Shown here piece after piece: positions 16,739-24,829 of a stretch of 64,000 bases of DNA (within the stretch, counting starts at the first letter, position 1; each line of letters starts with the position of its first letter). The notes beneath the pieces were generated by a model. It saw only the letters and a program-made list of their open reading frames with translations, made no database searches and had not been told where the DNA came from. Position numbers and translations under genes: made by a program. This DNA is from Prevotellaceae bacterium MN60 (GTDB lineage: Bacteria > Bacteroidota > Bacteroidia > Bacteroidales > Bacteroidaceae), in the NCBI GenBank assembly GCA_900199555.1, contig FZQZ01000007.1, forward strand, positions 60,020 through 124,019, given 5' to 3'.

Positions 16739-17254
16739 GTGAAGAAAATCAGTTTCCAGACCGACGTGCTGCCACTGAAGAATGAACTCTTTCGGTTGGC
16801 GCTCCGCATCACTCTCAATCGTGCGGAAGCAGAGGATGTGGTGCAAGAAACCATGATTAAAGTTTGGAACCGACGCGAACAATGGGAGCAGATAGACTCT
16901 ATCGAAGCCTTCTGTCTTACCATCTGCCGAAACCTTTCACTGGACAAGATGCGCCGCATGGACAATCAGGCACAGACGCTAGAGATGGGAAGCGACCCGA
17001 CCGATCACAGCTACTCTGCTAATCCTGAGGAACAGACCGTTCAAAAGGACCGAGTGACACTCGTTAGACAACTGATTAGTCAGTTACCCGAAAAGCAACG
17101 CTCTGCCATGCAACTGCGCGACATCGAAGGTAAGTCTTACAAAGACATCGCCGACATTATGAATATCACAGAGGAGCAAGTGAAGGTTAATATCTTCCGA
17201 GCTCGTCAGACAATTAAAAAAGAATTTAAGAAACACGAAGAATATGGACTATAA
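16739..17254 (+). CDS. ECF-type RNA polymerase sigma factor
   Basis: The protein has 171 residues from a GTG at 16739. Region 2 is DVVQETMIKVWNRREQWEQI and region 4 ends in a helix-turn-helix, SYKDIADIMNITEEQVKVN. There is no region 3, as in group 4 sigmas. The next gene overlaps its 3' end by 11 nt and encodes a one-span membrane protein, the standard sigma/anti-sigma pairing. The inducing signal and regulon cannot be read from the window. A weak TAACTTTC box lies just upstream and may be the autoregulated promoter. Confidence 0.92.
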   Translation: MKKISFQTDVLPLKNELFRLALRITLNRAEAEDVVQETMIKVWNRREQWEQIDSIEAFCLTICRNLSLDKMRRMDNQAQTLEMGSDPTDHSYSANPEEQTVQKDRVTLVRQLISQLPEKQRSAMQLRDIEGKSYKDIADIMNITEEQVKVNIFRARQTIKKEFKKHEEYGL

Positions 17255-17711
17255 GTACATCGAACATCTGCTAGATCGCTACTTCGAGGCTGAGACAACC
17301 CTCGAGGAGGAGCAGATTTTGCGCGCCTTCTTCAGTCAGGAGAATATTCCTGCAGAGATGGAACAATGGCGTGCGCTCTTCACCAATGAGGCTGACTGCC
17401 TGCTGGATGACGATTTCGATGCACGCATCATGGAGGCTATTGAGGAACAGCCAGTCGTTAAGGCTCGCGAGGTTACTCTCACACGCCGTCTGATGCCTCT
17501 CTTTAAGGCTGCTGCCGTTGTAGCTATTATCATCACTATTGGTAGTGCGCTGCAGGCACCTTGGGATAAGAGTTGGAACAATCCGCAAGACTATGCCAAG
17601 TTCCAGCAAGACCTCGATAGTGTGGCAGCTGTTAGTCCTGTGCAGGCTGAAAACGTAGGTGACTGGGCAACAGATAGTGCCAGCATCATGATGGACCAGC
17701 CTAAGAATTAA
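17244..17711 (+). CDS. Single-pass membrane protein, putative anti-sigma factor
   Basis: The 155-residue product starts MDYKYIEHLLDRYFEAETT, an N-terminal helical region typical of Bacteroidota sigma partners. A single membrane span lies at about residues 83-98 (FKAAAVVAIIITIGSAL). The remaining 55 residues would be periplasmic. It overlaps the sigma gene by 11 nt. No zinc-binding anti-sigma motif is visible, so the anti-sigma role rests on context and topology only. Confidence 0.75.
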   Translation: MDYKYIEHLLDRYFEAETTLEEEQILRAFFSQENIPAEMEQWRALFTNEADCLLDDDFDARIMEAIEEQPVVKAREVTLTRRLMPLFKAAAVVAIIITIGSALQAPWDKSWNNPQDYAKFQQDLDSVAAVSPVQAENVGDWATDSASIMMDQPKN

Positions 17712-17820
17712 GAAATTTATTCTATGCTTTCTCTATATTTACAAATCATTTTAGTTAAAACAAAGAAGAAACTGTGAAGTTTCATTTCTCTCAAATTTTT
17801 CATAACATACTAACGGAGGA

Positions 17821-17869
17821 CGAGCTGCCCTATTGACAAGAAGTCAGAGGCAGCCCGTTCATTTTTTTT
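17821..17869. terminator. Hairpin terminator between convergent genes
   Basis: CGAGCTGCC...TTGAC pairs with GTCAG..GGCAGCCCG and is followed by TTCATTTTTTTTA. It lies between the sigma/anti-sigma operon and the convergent AraC gene. Confidence 0.75.
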
Positions 17870-17907
17870 ATGGGGGTTCTTTACCCTTTCCGCAAGTATA
17901 GAGCGTG

Positions 17908-18789
17908 TTACTTCTTTCTATATTCTGAAGGACTCATACCCACATGCTCCTTGAAGTATTTACCTAAGAATGACTGGTTGGGGAAGTTTAACTCTTCAGT
18001 AATCTCCTTAATACTCTTCGTAGAATTCTTTAGCAGTACGCGAATCTCAAGTACCACATAACTATCAATCCACTCGTTAGGTGTACGCTTACTAATCTGC
18101 TTGATAATCTCTGAGAGGTATTTAGGCGTAATACCCATCTGCTGAGCATACCAACTTACGCGTCGCTCTGTGCGATAGTTCTGTTCCAACTGCTGGATAA
18201 ACTCAGCGAAGATAACATCGGCACGGCTTTGGCCCTTACTAGAGCTCTGCTCTACACGATAGGTTACACCTGACATATCGTAGAACATAGCAAGAAGCAG
18301 TGCCTTTACAACCTCGGTACGATAGTGATGTTCTGTATCGCTTATCTTCTCGCGGATGGTTCTATAGTAATTGCTATAGACCTGAATCTCATGCGGAGTG
18401 AGCTGCACCACGGGATTGTTCATAGTGAAGAGTAGCAGTGAAGATACGTTTCTTACGTTCTGCACAAAACCATGATAGAACTGGGTGCTCACCAAGATGC
18501 AAAGACACTCAAAGTCTGGCGAAGCCATATAGTTGTCGATGATGTGACGCTCAGAGATGAAGAGCAGGTCACCAGGCTTCACTGTCTGCTGACGAGTGTC
18601 GATACAATACTGAGCCCTACCTTTTCTGCAGAGGGCCATCAGAATAAAGTTCATACGTGTGGGCTCCTGAGGAATAGGAGCGTTAGAGATGCGATTTGTC
18701 AATACCAAACCATCTTCCAAGTACAGAGCGTCACCCCATTCGCGGGCTTGCTCAAGCGTTGTGTCTACAATTTTCTTATTCTTTACCAT
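17908..18789 (-). CDS. AraC-family transcriptional regulator
   Basis: The protein has 293 residues: an N-terminal cupin-like sensing domain (about residues 20-165), then a C-terminal double helix-turn-helix. The second helix-turn-helix, EITEELNFPNQSFLGKYFKEHV, and the final GMSPSEYRKK are standard. Its start overlaps the 3' end of the GH95 gene by 7 nt on the same strand, so the two are co-transcribed. It probably controls fucoside use, with GH95 the only candidate target visible. Confidence 0.9.
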   Translation of the reverse strand: MVKNKKIVDTTLEQAREWGDALYLEDGLVLTNRISNAPIPQEPTRMNFILMALCRKGRAQYCIDTRQQTVKPGDLLFISERHIIDNYMASPDFECLCILVSTQFYHGFVQNVRNVSSLLLFTMNNPVVQLTPHEIQVYSNYYRTIREKISDTEHHYRTEVVKALLLAMFYDMSGVTYRVEQSSSKGQSRADVIFAEFIQQLEQNYRTERRVSWYAQQMGITPKYLSEIIKQISKRTPNEWIDSYVVLEIRVLLKNSTKSIKEITEELNFPNQSFLGKYFKEHVGMSPSEYRKK

Positions 18790-21113
18790 GTTTTTACGGG
18801 CAATGTCTGCCCAGCTTTAAGATTAACTTTTTTCTGTTGATTGTTATAAACGAGAGTCACGCTGCCTGTTCGGCGAGCCGTGATAGATGCGTCACGCACC
18901 TTTTTATCTTTCCACGTGAAACTTACCTCGTAACCTCCACGGGCACATAATCCTGTCACACTTCCGCAATCCCATTCATCAGGACAAGCGGGAAGCAATT
19001 CTATAGTGAATGATGTATTATTACTTGATGAATAACTCTGCATCAGCATCTCGCAGACGCCTGCAGTACCACCAAAGTTGCCATCTATCTGGAAGGGTGG
19101 GTGCGCATCGAACAAGTTCGGATAAGTGCCACCACCACTCACATAGTTGGGCGAACCACCGCGCTCGGGAGCTACAGCGGTAAGTAGTTTGCGATATATC
19201 TGATATGCTTTTTCTGCATTGTGCAGGCGTGCCCAAAGGTTGATGCGCCATCCAGTACTCCATCCAGTAGTTTCGTCGCCCTTCTGGATGAGCGTCTGTT
19301 CGCAGGCCTTTAACAAGTCGTCGGTTGTAATCTGATGACCGGGATAGAGCCCTATGAGATGACTCTGATGGCGATGTGTCGGGTCTGAATCCATCCAATC
19401 GTAGTACCATTCGTTGAGGTCGCCATCTTTGCCGATGGTATAGGGATGTAGCTTCTTTAGAGCATCCTTGTAAACGGTAACTTTATCACCACAAAGAGCG
19501 CCTGCAGCCACGACGTCTGCTAATAGTTCGCGGATGATGGCTAAATCGGCTGTTCCGCCATAGCAAGTAACGCCACGATAGCCTTTATCGGTGACATACA
19601 CATTCTCGGGCGAAGTACTGGGCGCAGTAATCAGTTCTCCATTACGCTCTATAAGCCATTGTAAGCAGAAATCTGCAGCCCCCTTCATCAGTGGATAAGC
19701 TGTATGACGCAGGTAGTCCTTATCTTGTGTAAAGAGATAGCGCTCCCACAAAGTTTGCACTATCCAGGCACCTCCAAGATTCCAATTTGCCCACATCGGA
19801 TTTCCCTCTTTCTCTCCCACGGGGTTGGTCATTGCCCATAGGTCACTATTATGGCTGGCACACCATCCCTTGTTAATGCCATAGTAGTTGTGTGCCGAAT
19901 AGTGCCCATTCTCTGACAATGCTTTGATAAAGCCATCTAGGGGCATTGCCATCTCTGCGAGGTTAGCTACAAAGGCAGGCCAATAGTTCTCCTCCAGATT
20001 GATGTTCATGGTATAGTTGCCACGCCAAGGCGACCACAAGTCGGGAGCCCATAATCCTTGCAAATTAGCAGGAACGCCCGCAGTGCGCGAGCAAGAGATG
20101 AGCAGATAGCGACCATATTGGAAATAGAGCATCTCCAAGTATCGGTCGTTGATTCTCTCACTGAGCAGGCGGTCGGTAGGCCCATCGCATGATGAAGGTG
20201 CTCCTAATGAGAGCTTTACACGACTATAATAGTGTCGATAGTCATCAATATGTCTTTGACGCATCTGTTCGTAGCTGAGATTCTTTGTATGCCAGATATC
20301 GTCAGTAGCCTTTTCTATGTAAGCAGCTCCTTCGCGCACAGGATGATGATTAAAACCATTAAAGCTAGTGCGGTTAACCAGATAAATCACCACCTCCTTG
20401 GCTCCGCGGATAGTCAGACTGCTATCGCTTGCCTCCGTGCTTCCACCATCGGCTGTTGCTTGTAATATCGTACAAAAGTGGATGGTCTCTTGTGGGTTGC
20501 CCACAGCATGACCAGTCTGTGTTAGTTGATTGCCCCACGCCTTTACTTTATGAGGAACCTTTGATGTTAATAGCAGACGGATGTTCACATCGCCAGTTAG
20601 TCGGATGGCAATGAGACTGTCGGGAGCCGAAGCAAAATATTCACGCTTGATGCTCTTTCCATTACGTGTGTAGTGGTCCTCTACTAGTGCTGAGTCGAGC
20701 GATAACTCGCGACGGTAGTTGCTGATGCTTCCTTCGTTGAGGTCGATTAACTGTAATGTACCTAAAGGTTGATAGTATTGGCTATTGGGACCTTGTAGGT
20801 GTTGCTGCAACTGGTCGGCAGTTTGATAGTCTTCACGGAATAGTGCTTCACGAATCTTTGGCAACCATTGGTGAGCATCTTTGTCAAGCTCTTGATCGAC
20901 TGGCTTTCCTGTCCATAGCGTGATGTCGTTAAGATGCATGATGCATGTATCCGCTCCGCCATATACCAATGCCCCAAGGCGTCCATTGCCAATAGGCAAT
21001 GACTCCTCAAAATATAGCGCTGAATGGTCATACCATAGGCGCATGGGTAACTGGTTTTGGGCATTGCACCATATTGTGAAAAACAGTGCTGCCACGAATA
21101 AGATTCGTTTCAT
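18783..21113 (-). CDS. GH95 family alpha-L-fucosidase (or alpha-galactosidase)
   Basis: I place the start at ATG 21113 (MKRILFVAALFFTIWCNAQ, a signal peptide), which gives 776 residues. The frame is open 34 codons further, but that stretch crosses the promoter box. GH95 landmarks are LPIGNGRLGALVYGG near the N-terminus, MNINLEENYWPA (the paired Asn of the active site) and HPPFQIDGNFGG (active-site Asp region). The family uses inverting hydrolysis on alpha-1,2-fucosides; some members take alpha-L-galactose. The exported enzyme would act on host mucin or plant glycan ends. It is followed by the overlapping AraC regulator. Confidence 0.92.
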   Translation of the reverse strand: MKRILFVAALFFTIWCNAQNQLPMRLWYDHSALYFEESLPIGNGRLGALVYGGADTCIMHLNDITLWTGKPVDQELDKDAHQWLPKIREALFREDYQTADQLQQHLQGPNSQYYQPLGTLQLIDLNEGSISNYRRELSLDSALVEDHYTRNGKSIKREYFASAPDSLIAIRLTGDVNIRLLLTSKVPHKVKAWGNQLTQTGHAVGNPQETIHFCTILQATADGGSTEASDSSLTIRGAKEVVIYLVNRTSFNGFNHHPVREGAAYIEKATDDIWHTKNLSYEQMRQRHIDDYRHYYSRVKLSLGAPSSCDGPTDRLLSERINDRYLEMLYFQYGRYLLISCSRTAGVPANLQGLWAPDLWSPWRGNYTMNINLEENYWPAFVANLAEMAMPLDGFIKALSENGHYSAHNYYGINKGWCASHNSDLWAMTNPVGEKEGNPMWANWNLGGAWIVQTLWERYLFTQDKDYLRHTAYPLMKGAADFCLQWLIERNGELITAPSTSPENVYVTDKGYRGVTCYGGTADLAIIRELLADVVAAGALCGDKVTVYKDALKKLHPYTIGKDGDLNEWYYDWMDSDPTHRHQSHLIGLYPGHQITTDDLLKACEQTLIQKGDETTGWSTGWRINLWARLHNAEKAYQIYRKLLTAVAPERGGSPNYVSGGGTYPNLFDAHPPFQIDGNFGGTAGVCEMLMQSYSSSNNTSFTIELLPACPDEWDCGSVTGLCARGGYEVSFTWKDKKVRDASITARRTGSVTLVYNNQQKKVNLKAGQTLPVKTW

Positions 21114-21117
21114 GTTG

Positions 21118-21126
21118 GCAAAATTA
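21118..21126 (-). promoter_or_regulatory. -7 box for the GH95-AraC operon
   Basis: On the minus strand this reads TAATTTTGC and ends 5 nt before the ATG, so the transcript would be leaderless or nearly so. Confidence 0.65.
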
Positions 21127-21190
21127 CGAAAAAACGAGAAAAAAACCAAACATATTGACCACTTTTTGTTCATTTTTTCCGTAGTTAACG

Positions 21191-21360
21191 TACTTTTGCT
21201 AATCGTTCTACCCAAAATTTGCTAAATTGGCGAATTGGGTAGCCTTCTAATTACCCCAATTATCGTCATGACGAGATTACGTTTCGTGGGGTCGTATATT
21301 ACGACAAAGGCATCGATATATTACGGCAAAGGTATGGATTTATTACGGCAAAGAGTAGGA
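21191..21360. repeat. Short inverted repeat plus three 22-nt phrase units (locus 2)
   Basis: A plus-strand TACTTTTGC box at 21191-21199 precedes CTACCCAA (21208-21215), its complement TTGGGTAG (21235-21242) and a further TTACCCCAATT. Then three 22-nt units follow from about 21287, each a variant of TATATTACGGCAAAGG. The same unit family recurs at about 63600-63655. No coding sequence is seen in this stretch. Confidence 0.65.
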
Positions 21361-21364
21361 GAGA

Positions 21365-22051
21365 TTAGATACGACCTGTTTCGTGATAGCTGAAATAGGC
21401 ACCATCGGTGAGGATGACATGGTCCATAAGGTGGATGCGCATGAGGTTGCAGGCTTGCTGTAGGGCGTAAGTAAGTTGGTTGTCTTGCTCACTAGGACGC
21501 AGATTGCCAGAGGGATGATTATGGCAAACGGCAAGGATGGTGGCATTGGCTAAGACGGCCTCGCGCATGATGATACGGATATCAACGGAGACTTCGGTGA
21601 TGCCACCGTGTGAGATGCGCAGCTTCTTGATTAGACGATGGTTCTGATTCATAAGTAATATCCAGAACTCTTCAACGTCGCAATCTTGCAACACGGGGTG
21701 CATGTGGTTATATATCTTAGTAGCTGTGCCCAAGTCGGGGCGCTCTTCGGGCTTCTCCATTTGGCGACGCTTGCCTAGTTCGCAAGCAGCAAGAATGGTA
21801 ATGGCTTTTGCCTCACCAATACCATTATACTGCATCAAGTCGTGAATGGTCATCTTGCCTAGCGTATTCAGATTGTTATTGCAATCAGCAAGTACATGTT
21901 TCATCAAGTCGACAGCACTCTCTTCTGTATTACCTGAACCGATAAGAATGGCTAAAAGTTCTGCATCCGATAGTCCTTGAGCACCAAGAGCCATCATTTT
22001 CTCGCGAGGTCTATCTTCTTCTGCCCACTGGTTGATATTTAGTTTTTTCAT
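21365..22051 (-). CDS. radC: RadC family (JAMM domain) protein
   Basis: The 228-residue protein has an N-terminal helix-hairpin-helix (LMQYNGIGEAKAITILAA) and a C-terminal JAB/MPN metal-binding domain with HNHPSGNLRPSEQD. The old link to DNA repair in E. coli was due to another gene, so the function is unsettled; the metal site predicts peptidase or nuclease-like chemistry. It starts 1 nt after the glycosyltransferase stop, as the last gene of the efp-GT2-radC run. Confidence 0.93.
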   Translation of the reverse strand: MKKLNINQWAEEDRPREKMMALGAQGLSDAELLAILIGSGNTEESAVDLMKHVLADCNNNLNTLGKMTIHDLMQYNGIGEAKAITILAACELGKRRQMEKPEERPDLGTATKIYNHMHPVLQDCDVEEFWILLMNQNHRLIKKLRISHGGITEVSVDIRIIMREAVLANATILAVCHNHPSGNLRPSEQDNQLTYALQQACNLMRIHLMDHVILTDGAYFSYHETGRI

Positions 22052-22052
22052 C

Positions 22053-23138
22053 TTATTTGTAGAAGTTCTTTTCGAAGGCCGTAAACTCGTCTTGCTTCAA
22101 TATGCATCGCTTCCACCATGACTCGATAAAGCCTAGACCATAGCCCATCAGTTGGGTGAAGGCGGCGGGGATGCTGAGCAGGCCAACCCAGAGACTCTTG
22201 TTCTTGATGCTTGAATCAATACAGAGAATGCTACTATAGAATAATAGAGGTAGAAGTCCAAGTACGCAGAATACCATACCTACCCCCTGATGCATATTGT
22301 CTTCTGGTCGAAGTCCGTAGGTATCAAGCCATTCGCCATAGCCATAGAGGGATGCTCCTAATCCGAAAAGTAGGAGTAAGCCGATAACACCAAGGGTAAA
22401 TACTGTTGGTAATAGGTGAACGAGTTTCAGGGTACCAGGATGACGCTTTTCCAGATTGATGCGTGCTATACCGCTATTATATACCTGACGGAAGAATTTA
22501 CGGAAGTCGGTGCGACGCTTGTGCCATACCCATGCCTCTGGAAATAGCTGTGGCTGATAGCCTGCCTCTACGATGCGATAGCTAAAATCGATATCCTCAC
22601 CAAAGCGCATCTTTGTGAATCCACCCAACTCTTGATAGATATCACGACGAATGCCCATGTTAAAGGAGCGGGGATAGAACTTGTCGAGCTTCTTCTTTCC
22701 TCCACGAATGCCACCCGTGGTGAAGAATGACGTCATCGAATAGCTAATAGCTTTCTGAATGGGAGTAAACGAAGGATGCGTAGCATCGGGTCCTCCGAAA
22801 CTTTGAACACTAAAGTTTGAAGCCTGAAGTTTGCTATTAACTGCTTCTAAATAACCATTGGGTAGCACTACATCACTATCGAGGATAATGACATAGTCGC
22901 CTTGAGCACGCTCCACACCATAGTTGCGGCTCTGACCAGGACCACTATTCTCCTTATTGTAATAATGCAAATCAAGGATGTTTGCGTACTTGTCGCAAAC
23001 ATCCTTGCATGGTTTTTGTGAACCGTCCTCTACAATAACAACCTCGAAATCTTTTAGTGTTTGGGAGCAAAGGCTCTCAAGCAGCTCATCGACCTCATCA
23101 GGACGATTGTAGACAGGAACGATAATCGAATACTTCAT
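22053..23138 (-). CDS. Family 2 glycosyltransferase with C-terminal membrane helices
   Basis: This 361-residue protein opens YSIIVPVYNRPDEVDELLESL, has IVEDGS, and the metal-binding DXD in VIILDSDVVLP. GEDIDFSYRIVEAGY is the acceptor-side ED motif. After about residue 230 there are three hydrophobic segments, so it is anchored to the inner membrane. The sugar and acceptor are unknown. The segment SKLQASNFSVQSF is encoded by a TTCAAACTT-like low-complexity stretch (about 22802-22842) and may be a recent expansion. It lies between efp and radC with gaps of 1-2 nt. Confidence 0.9.
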   Translation of the reverse strand: MKYSIIVPVYNRPDEVDELLESLCSQTLKDFEVVIVEDGSQKPCKDVCDKYANILDLHYYNKENSGPGQSRNYGVERAQGDYVIILDSDVVLPNGYLEAVNSKLQASNFSVQSFGGPDATHPSFTPIQKAISYSMTSFFTTGGIRGGKKKLDKFYPRSFNMGIRRDIYQELGGFTKMRFGEDIDFSYRIVEAGYQPQLFPEAWVWHKRRTDFRKFFRQVYNSGIARINLEKRHPGTLKLVHLLPTVFTLGVIGLLLLFGLGASLYGYGEWLDTYGLRPEDNMHQGVGMVFCVLGLLPLLFYSSILCIDSSIKNKSLWVGLLSIPAAFTQLMGYGLGFIESWWKRCILKQDEFTAFEKNFYK

Positions 23139-23140
23139 TC

Positions 23141-23707
23141 TTATTCCTTAGCACGAGCCAAGTAAGAACCATCGCGAGTATCTACCTGAATCAGGTCGCC
23201 CTCGTTGATGAACAAAGGTACGCGAACCTCAACACCAGTCTCCAGAGTAGCAGGCTTCAGTGTGTTAGTTGCGGTGTCGCCCTTGATACCAGGCTCTGAG
23301 TGAGTAACACGCAGGATAGTCTTAACGGGCATCTCAGCGTAGAGGATAGTACCATCGGTAGTATCGCTTACTACTGATACGACGTCGCCTTCCTTCATAT
23401 ACTCGTGACCGATTACGAGGTCATTAGCGATGGGAATCTGCTCGAAAGTCTCCTGGTTCATGAAGATACGACCTTCCTGATCCTCATAGAGGTACTGGTA
23501 GTCGCGGTGCTCGATGACAACGTCTTCCAACTTCTCACCGATGTTGTAACGACGCTCCAATACACGACCGTCGGTAACGTTCTTCATCTTGATGTTCATG
23601 ATAGTGTTTCCCTTACCGGGCTTACGATGCTGGAAGTCGATGCAAACCCAAATGGCACCGTCCATACGGATGGCAGTACCCTTCTTAATGTCTTGTGAGT
23701 TAATCAT
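23141..23707 (-). CDS. efp: Elongation factor P
   Basis: This 188-residue protein relieves ribosome stalling at consecutive prolines. The loop that reaches the peptidyl-transferase centre is RKPGKGN with Lys32 at the tip. No EpmA/EpmB-type modification gene is seen nearby. The three OB-like domains and the ending VDTRDGSYLARAKE are normal. It is the first gene of a minus-strand run, with a promoter box at 23750-23758. Confidence 0.96.
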   Translation of the reverse strand: MINSQDIKKGTAIRMDGAIWVCIDFQHRKPGKGNTIMNIKMKNVTDGRVLERRYNIGEKLEDVVIEHRDYQYLYEDQEGRIFMNQETFEQIPIANDLVIGHEYMKEGDVVSVVSDTTDGTILYAEMPVKTILRVTHSEPGIKGDTATNTLKPATLETGVEVRVPLFINEGDLIQVDTRDGSYLARAKE

Positions 23708-23749
23708 AAAATATGCTATTATAAATATGTAATTATCACTTTTTCGGGT

Positions 23750-23758
23750 GCAAAGGTA
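23750..23758 (-). promoter_or_regulatory. -7 box for efp
   Basis: The minus strand reads TACCTTTGC, about 43 nt before the efp start codon. Confidence 0.7.
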
Positions 23759-23765
23759 CGAAAAA

Positions 23766-23810
23766 AAGTGAAAAGTGAAAAGTGAAAAGTGAAAAATTTA
23801 AGTGAAAACT
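23766..23810. repeat. GTGAAAA heptamer tandem repeat
   Basis: GTGAAAA occurs four times in direct tandem and once more after a short gap, in the spacer between the divergent efp and rpmH promoters. Confidence 0.8.
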
Positions 23811-23832
23811 TGCACAATTAGAAATAATTACG

Positions 23833-23841
23833 TAATTTTGC
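23833..23841 (+). promoter_or_regulatory. -7 box for rpmH
   Basis: TAATTTTGC followed by AGCCCGAA, 43 nt before the rpmH start. Confidence 0.75.
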
Positions 23842-23884
23842 AGCCCGAATTGACGAATTATAACAATAAAATTAAGATAGAACA

Positions 23885-24040
23885 ATGAAAAGAACATTTC
23901 AGCCGCACAATCGTCGCCGCGTAAATAAGCATGGCTTCCGCGAGCGCATGGCAACAAAGAATGGTCGTCGCGTATTGGCTTCTCGCCGCGCTAAGGGCCG
24001 TAAGAAGTTAACTGTATCTGACGAGCATCACGGAAAGTAA
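23885..24040 (+). CDS. rpmH: 50S ribosomal protein bL34
   Basis: ATG 23885 to TAA 24040 encodes 51 residues beginning [18 protein letters not shown] and rich in Arg and Lys, the complete bL34 sequence. In many bacteria rpmH sits next to dnaA and rnpA; here its neighbours are efp and a PASTA protein, so it is not a pointer to the replication origin. A strong terminator follows. Confidence 0.97.
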   Translation: MKRTFQPHNRRRVNKHGFRERMATKNGRRVLASRRAKGRKKLTVSDEHHGK

Positions 24041-24092
24041 ATCCTGCATCTCAGGCAAAGAACCACACTTCTGCTATAAGCAGAAGAATAGG

Positions 24093-24130
24093 AATTGGGT
24101 GTGTTTGTAAGAAACATACCCAATTTTTTT
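24093..24130 (+). terminator. Rho-independent terminator after rpmH
   Basis: AATTGGGTGTGTTT and AAACATACCCAATT form a stem with a GTAAG loop and a run of seven T. A smaller hairpin (CTTCTGC/GCAGAAG) lies just before it at about 24069-24087. Confidence 0.9.
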
Positions 24131-24150
24131 GTTATGTCAATAATTCTTTG

Positions 24151-24158
24151 TACTTTTG
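24151..24158 (+). promoter_or_regulatory. -7 box for the PASTA-rluD-ddl genes
   Basis: TACTTTTG, 29 nt upstream of the PASTA protein ATG. Confidence 0.65.
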
Positions 24159-24187
24159 TCATCAAATAGCATTAGAGAGTTAAGAAC

Positions 24188-24829
24188 ATGATGGAATTCT
24201 TGAAGAAGATATTTACCCGCGATGTCGTACTCCACTTATCAGCCATGTTGCTGGTCATCATCTTGCTGTGCCTTGGTGTAGGTTTCGGTCTTGACCTGTA
24301 TACCCATCATGGCGAGGAAATTGTGGTGCCAGATCTGAAAAGCATGGACTATCAGAAAGCTCAGGATAAGCTTGAGTCTCTTGGTTTGATTATCGAAGTG
24401 AGCGACTCTGGATACAACAAGGGTTTACCAGCCAATAGTATTCTATTGCAAACCCCGATTGCAGGACAAAAGGTAAAGGAGGGACATGTTGTTTATGTAA
24501 CGGTCAACTCTCCTTCTTCGCCTAGCTTTGCAATACCTGATATTGTAGACAACTCGAGTGTTCGCGAGGCTGAAGCTAGATTGACTGCTATGGGATTCCG
24601 CTTAGAACCACACAAGATGGTAGACGGCGAGAAAGACTGGGTTTACGGCATACTCTGCAGAGGTCGACATGTGTCAAGTGGTGAGCGTATCTCTACCGAT
24701 TATCCTCTGACACTGATTGTCGGAAAGGGTACTATCGATGATTTAGACGATATCGATATGGTAGGTGCTGAAGATGCAGAAGGAGATGCTGGAGATGTAG
24801 ACGAATTTGAGGAGGTCAAGGAACCTTGA
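24188..24829 (+). CDS. PASTA-domain membrane protein
   Basis: The 213-residue product has one membrane span near the N-terminus (about residues 15-35, LHLSAMLLVIILLCLGVGF). Two clear PASTA repeats follow (VVPDLKSMDYQKAQDKLESL and FAIPDIVDNSSVREAEARL), probably three, then a very acidic tail. PASTA repeats bind peptidoglycan fragments or beta-lactams in kinases and penicillin-binding proteins; here no enzymatic domain is attached. The start of rluD overlaps its stop by 4 nt (ATGA). The ddl gene two places on fits a cell-wall theme. Confidence 0.9.
   Translation: MMEFLKKIFTRDVVLHLSAMLLVIILLCLGVGFGLDLYTHHGEEIVVPDLKSMDYQKAQDKLESLGLIIEVSDSGYNKGLPANSILLQTPIAGQKVKEGHVVYVTVNSPSSPSFAIPDIVDNSSVREAEARLTAMGFRLEPHKMVDGEKDWVYGILCRGRHVSSGERISTDYPLTLIVGKGTIDDLDDIDMVGAEDAEGDAGDVDEFEEVKEP

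Noticed and set aside
18783..21215. Longer GH95 start at 21215
   Set aside because: The extra 34 codons contain the promoter box and the signal peptide begins at the ATG at 21113.
23750..24040. Replication origin next to rpmH
   Set aside because: dnaA, rnpA and a DnaA-box cluster are absent; the repeats there are GTGAAAA heptamers, and gyrB lies over 13 kb away.
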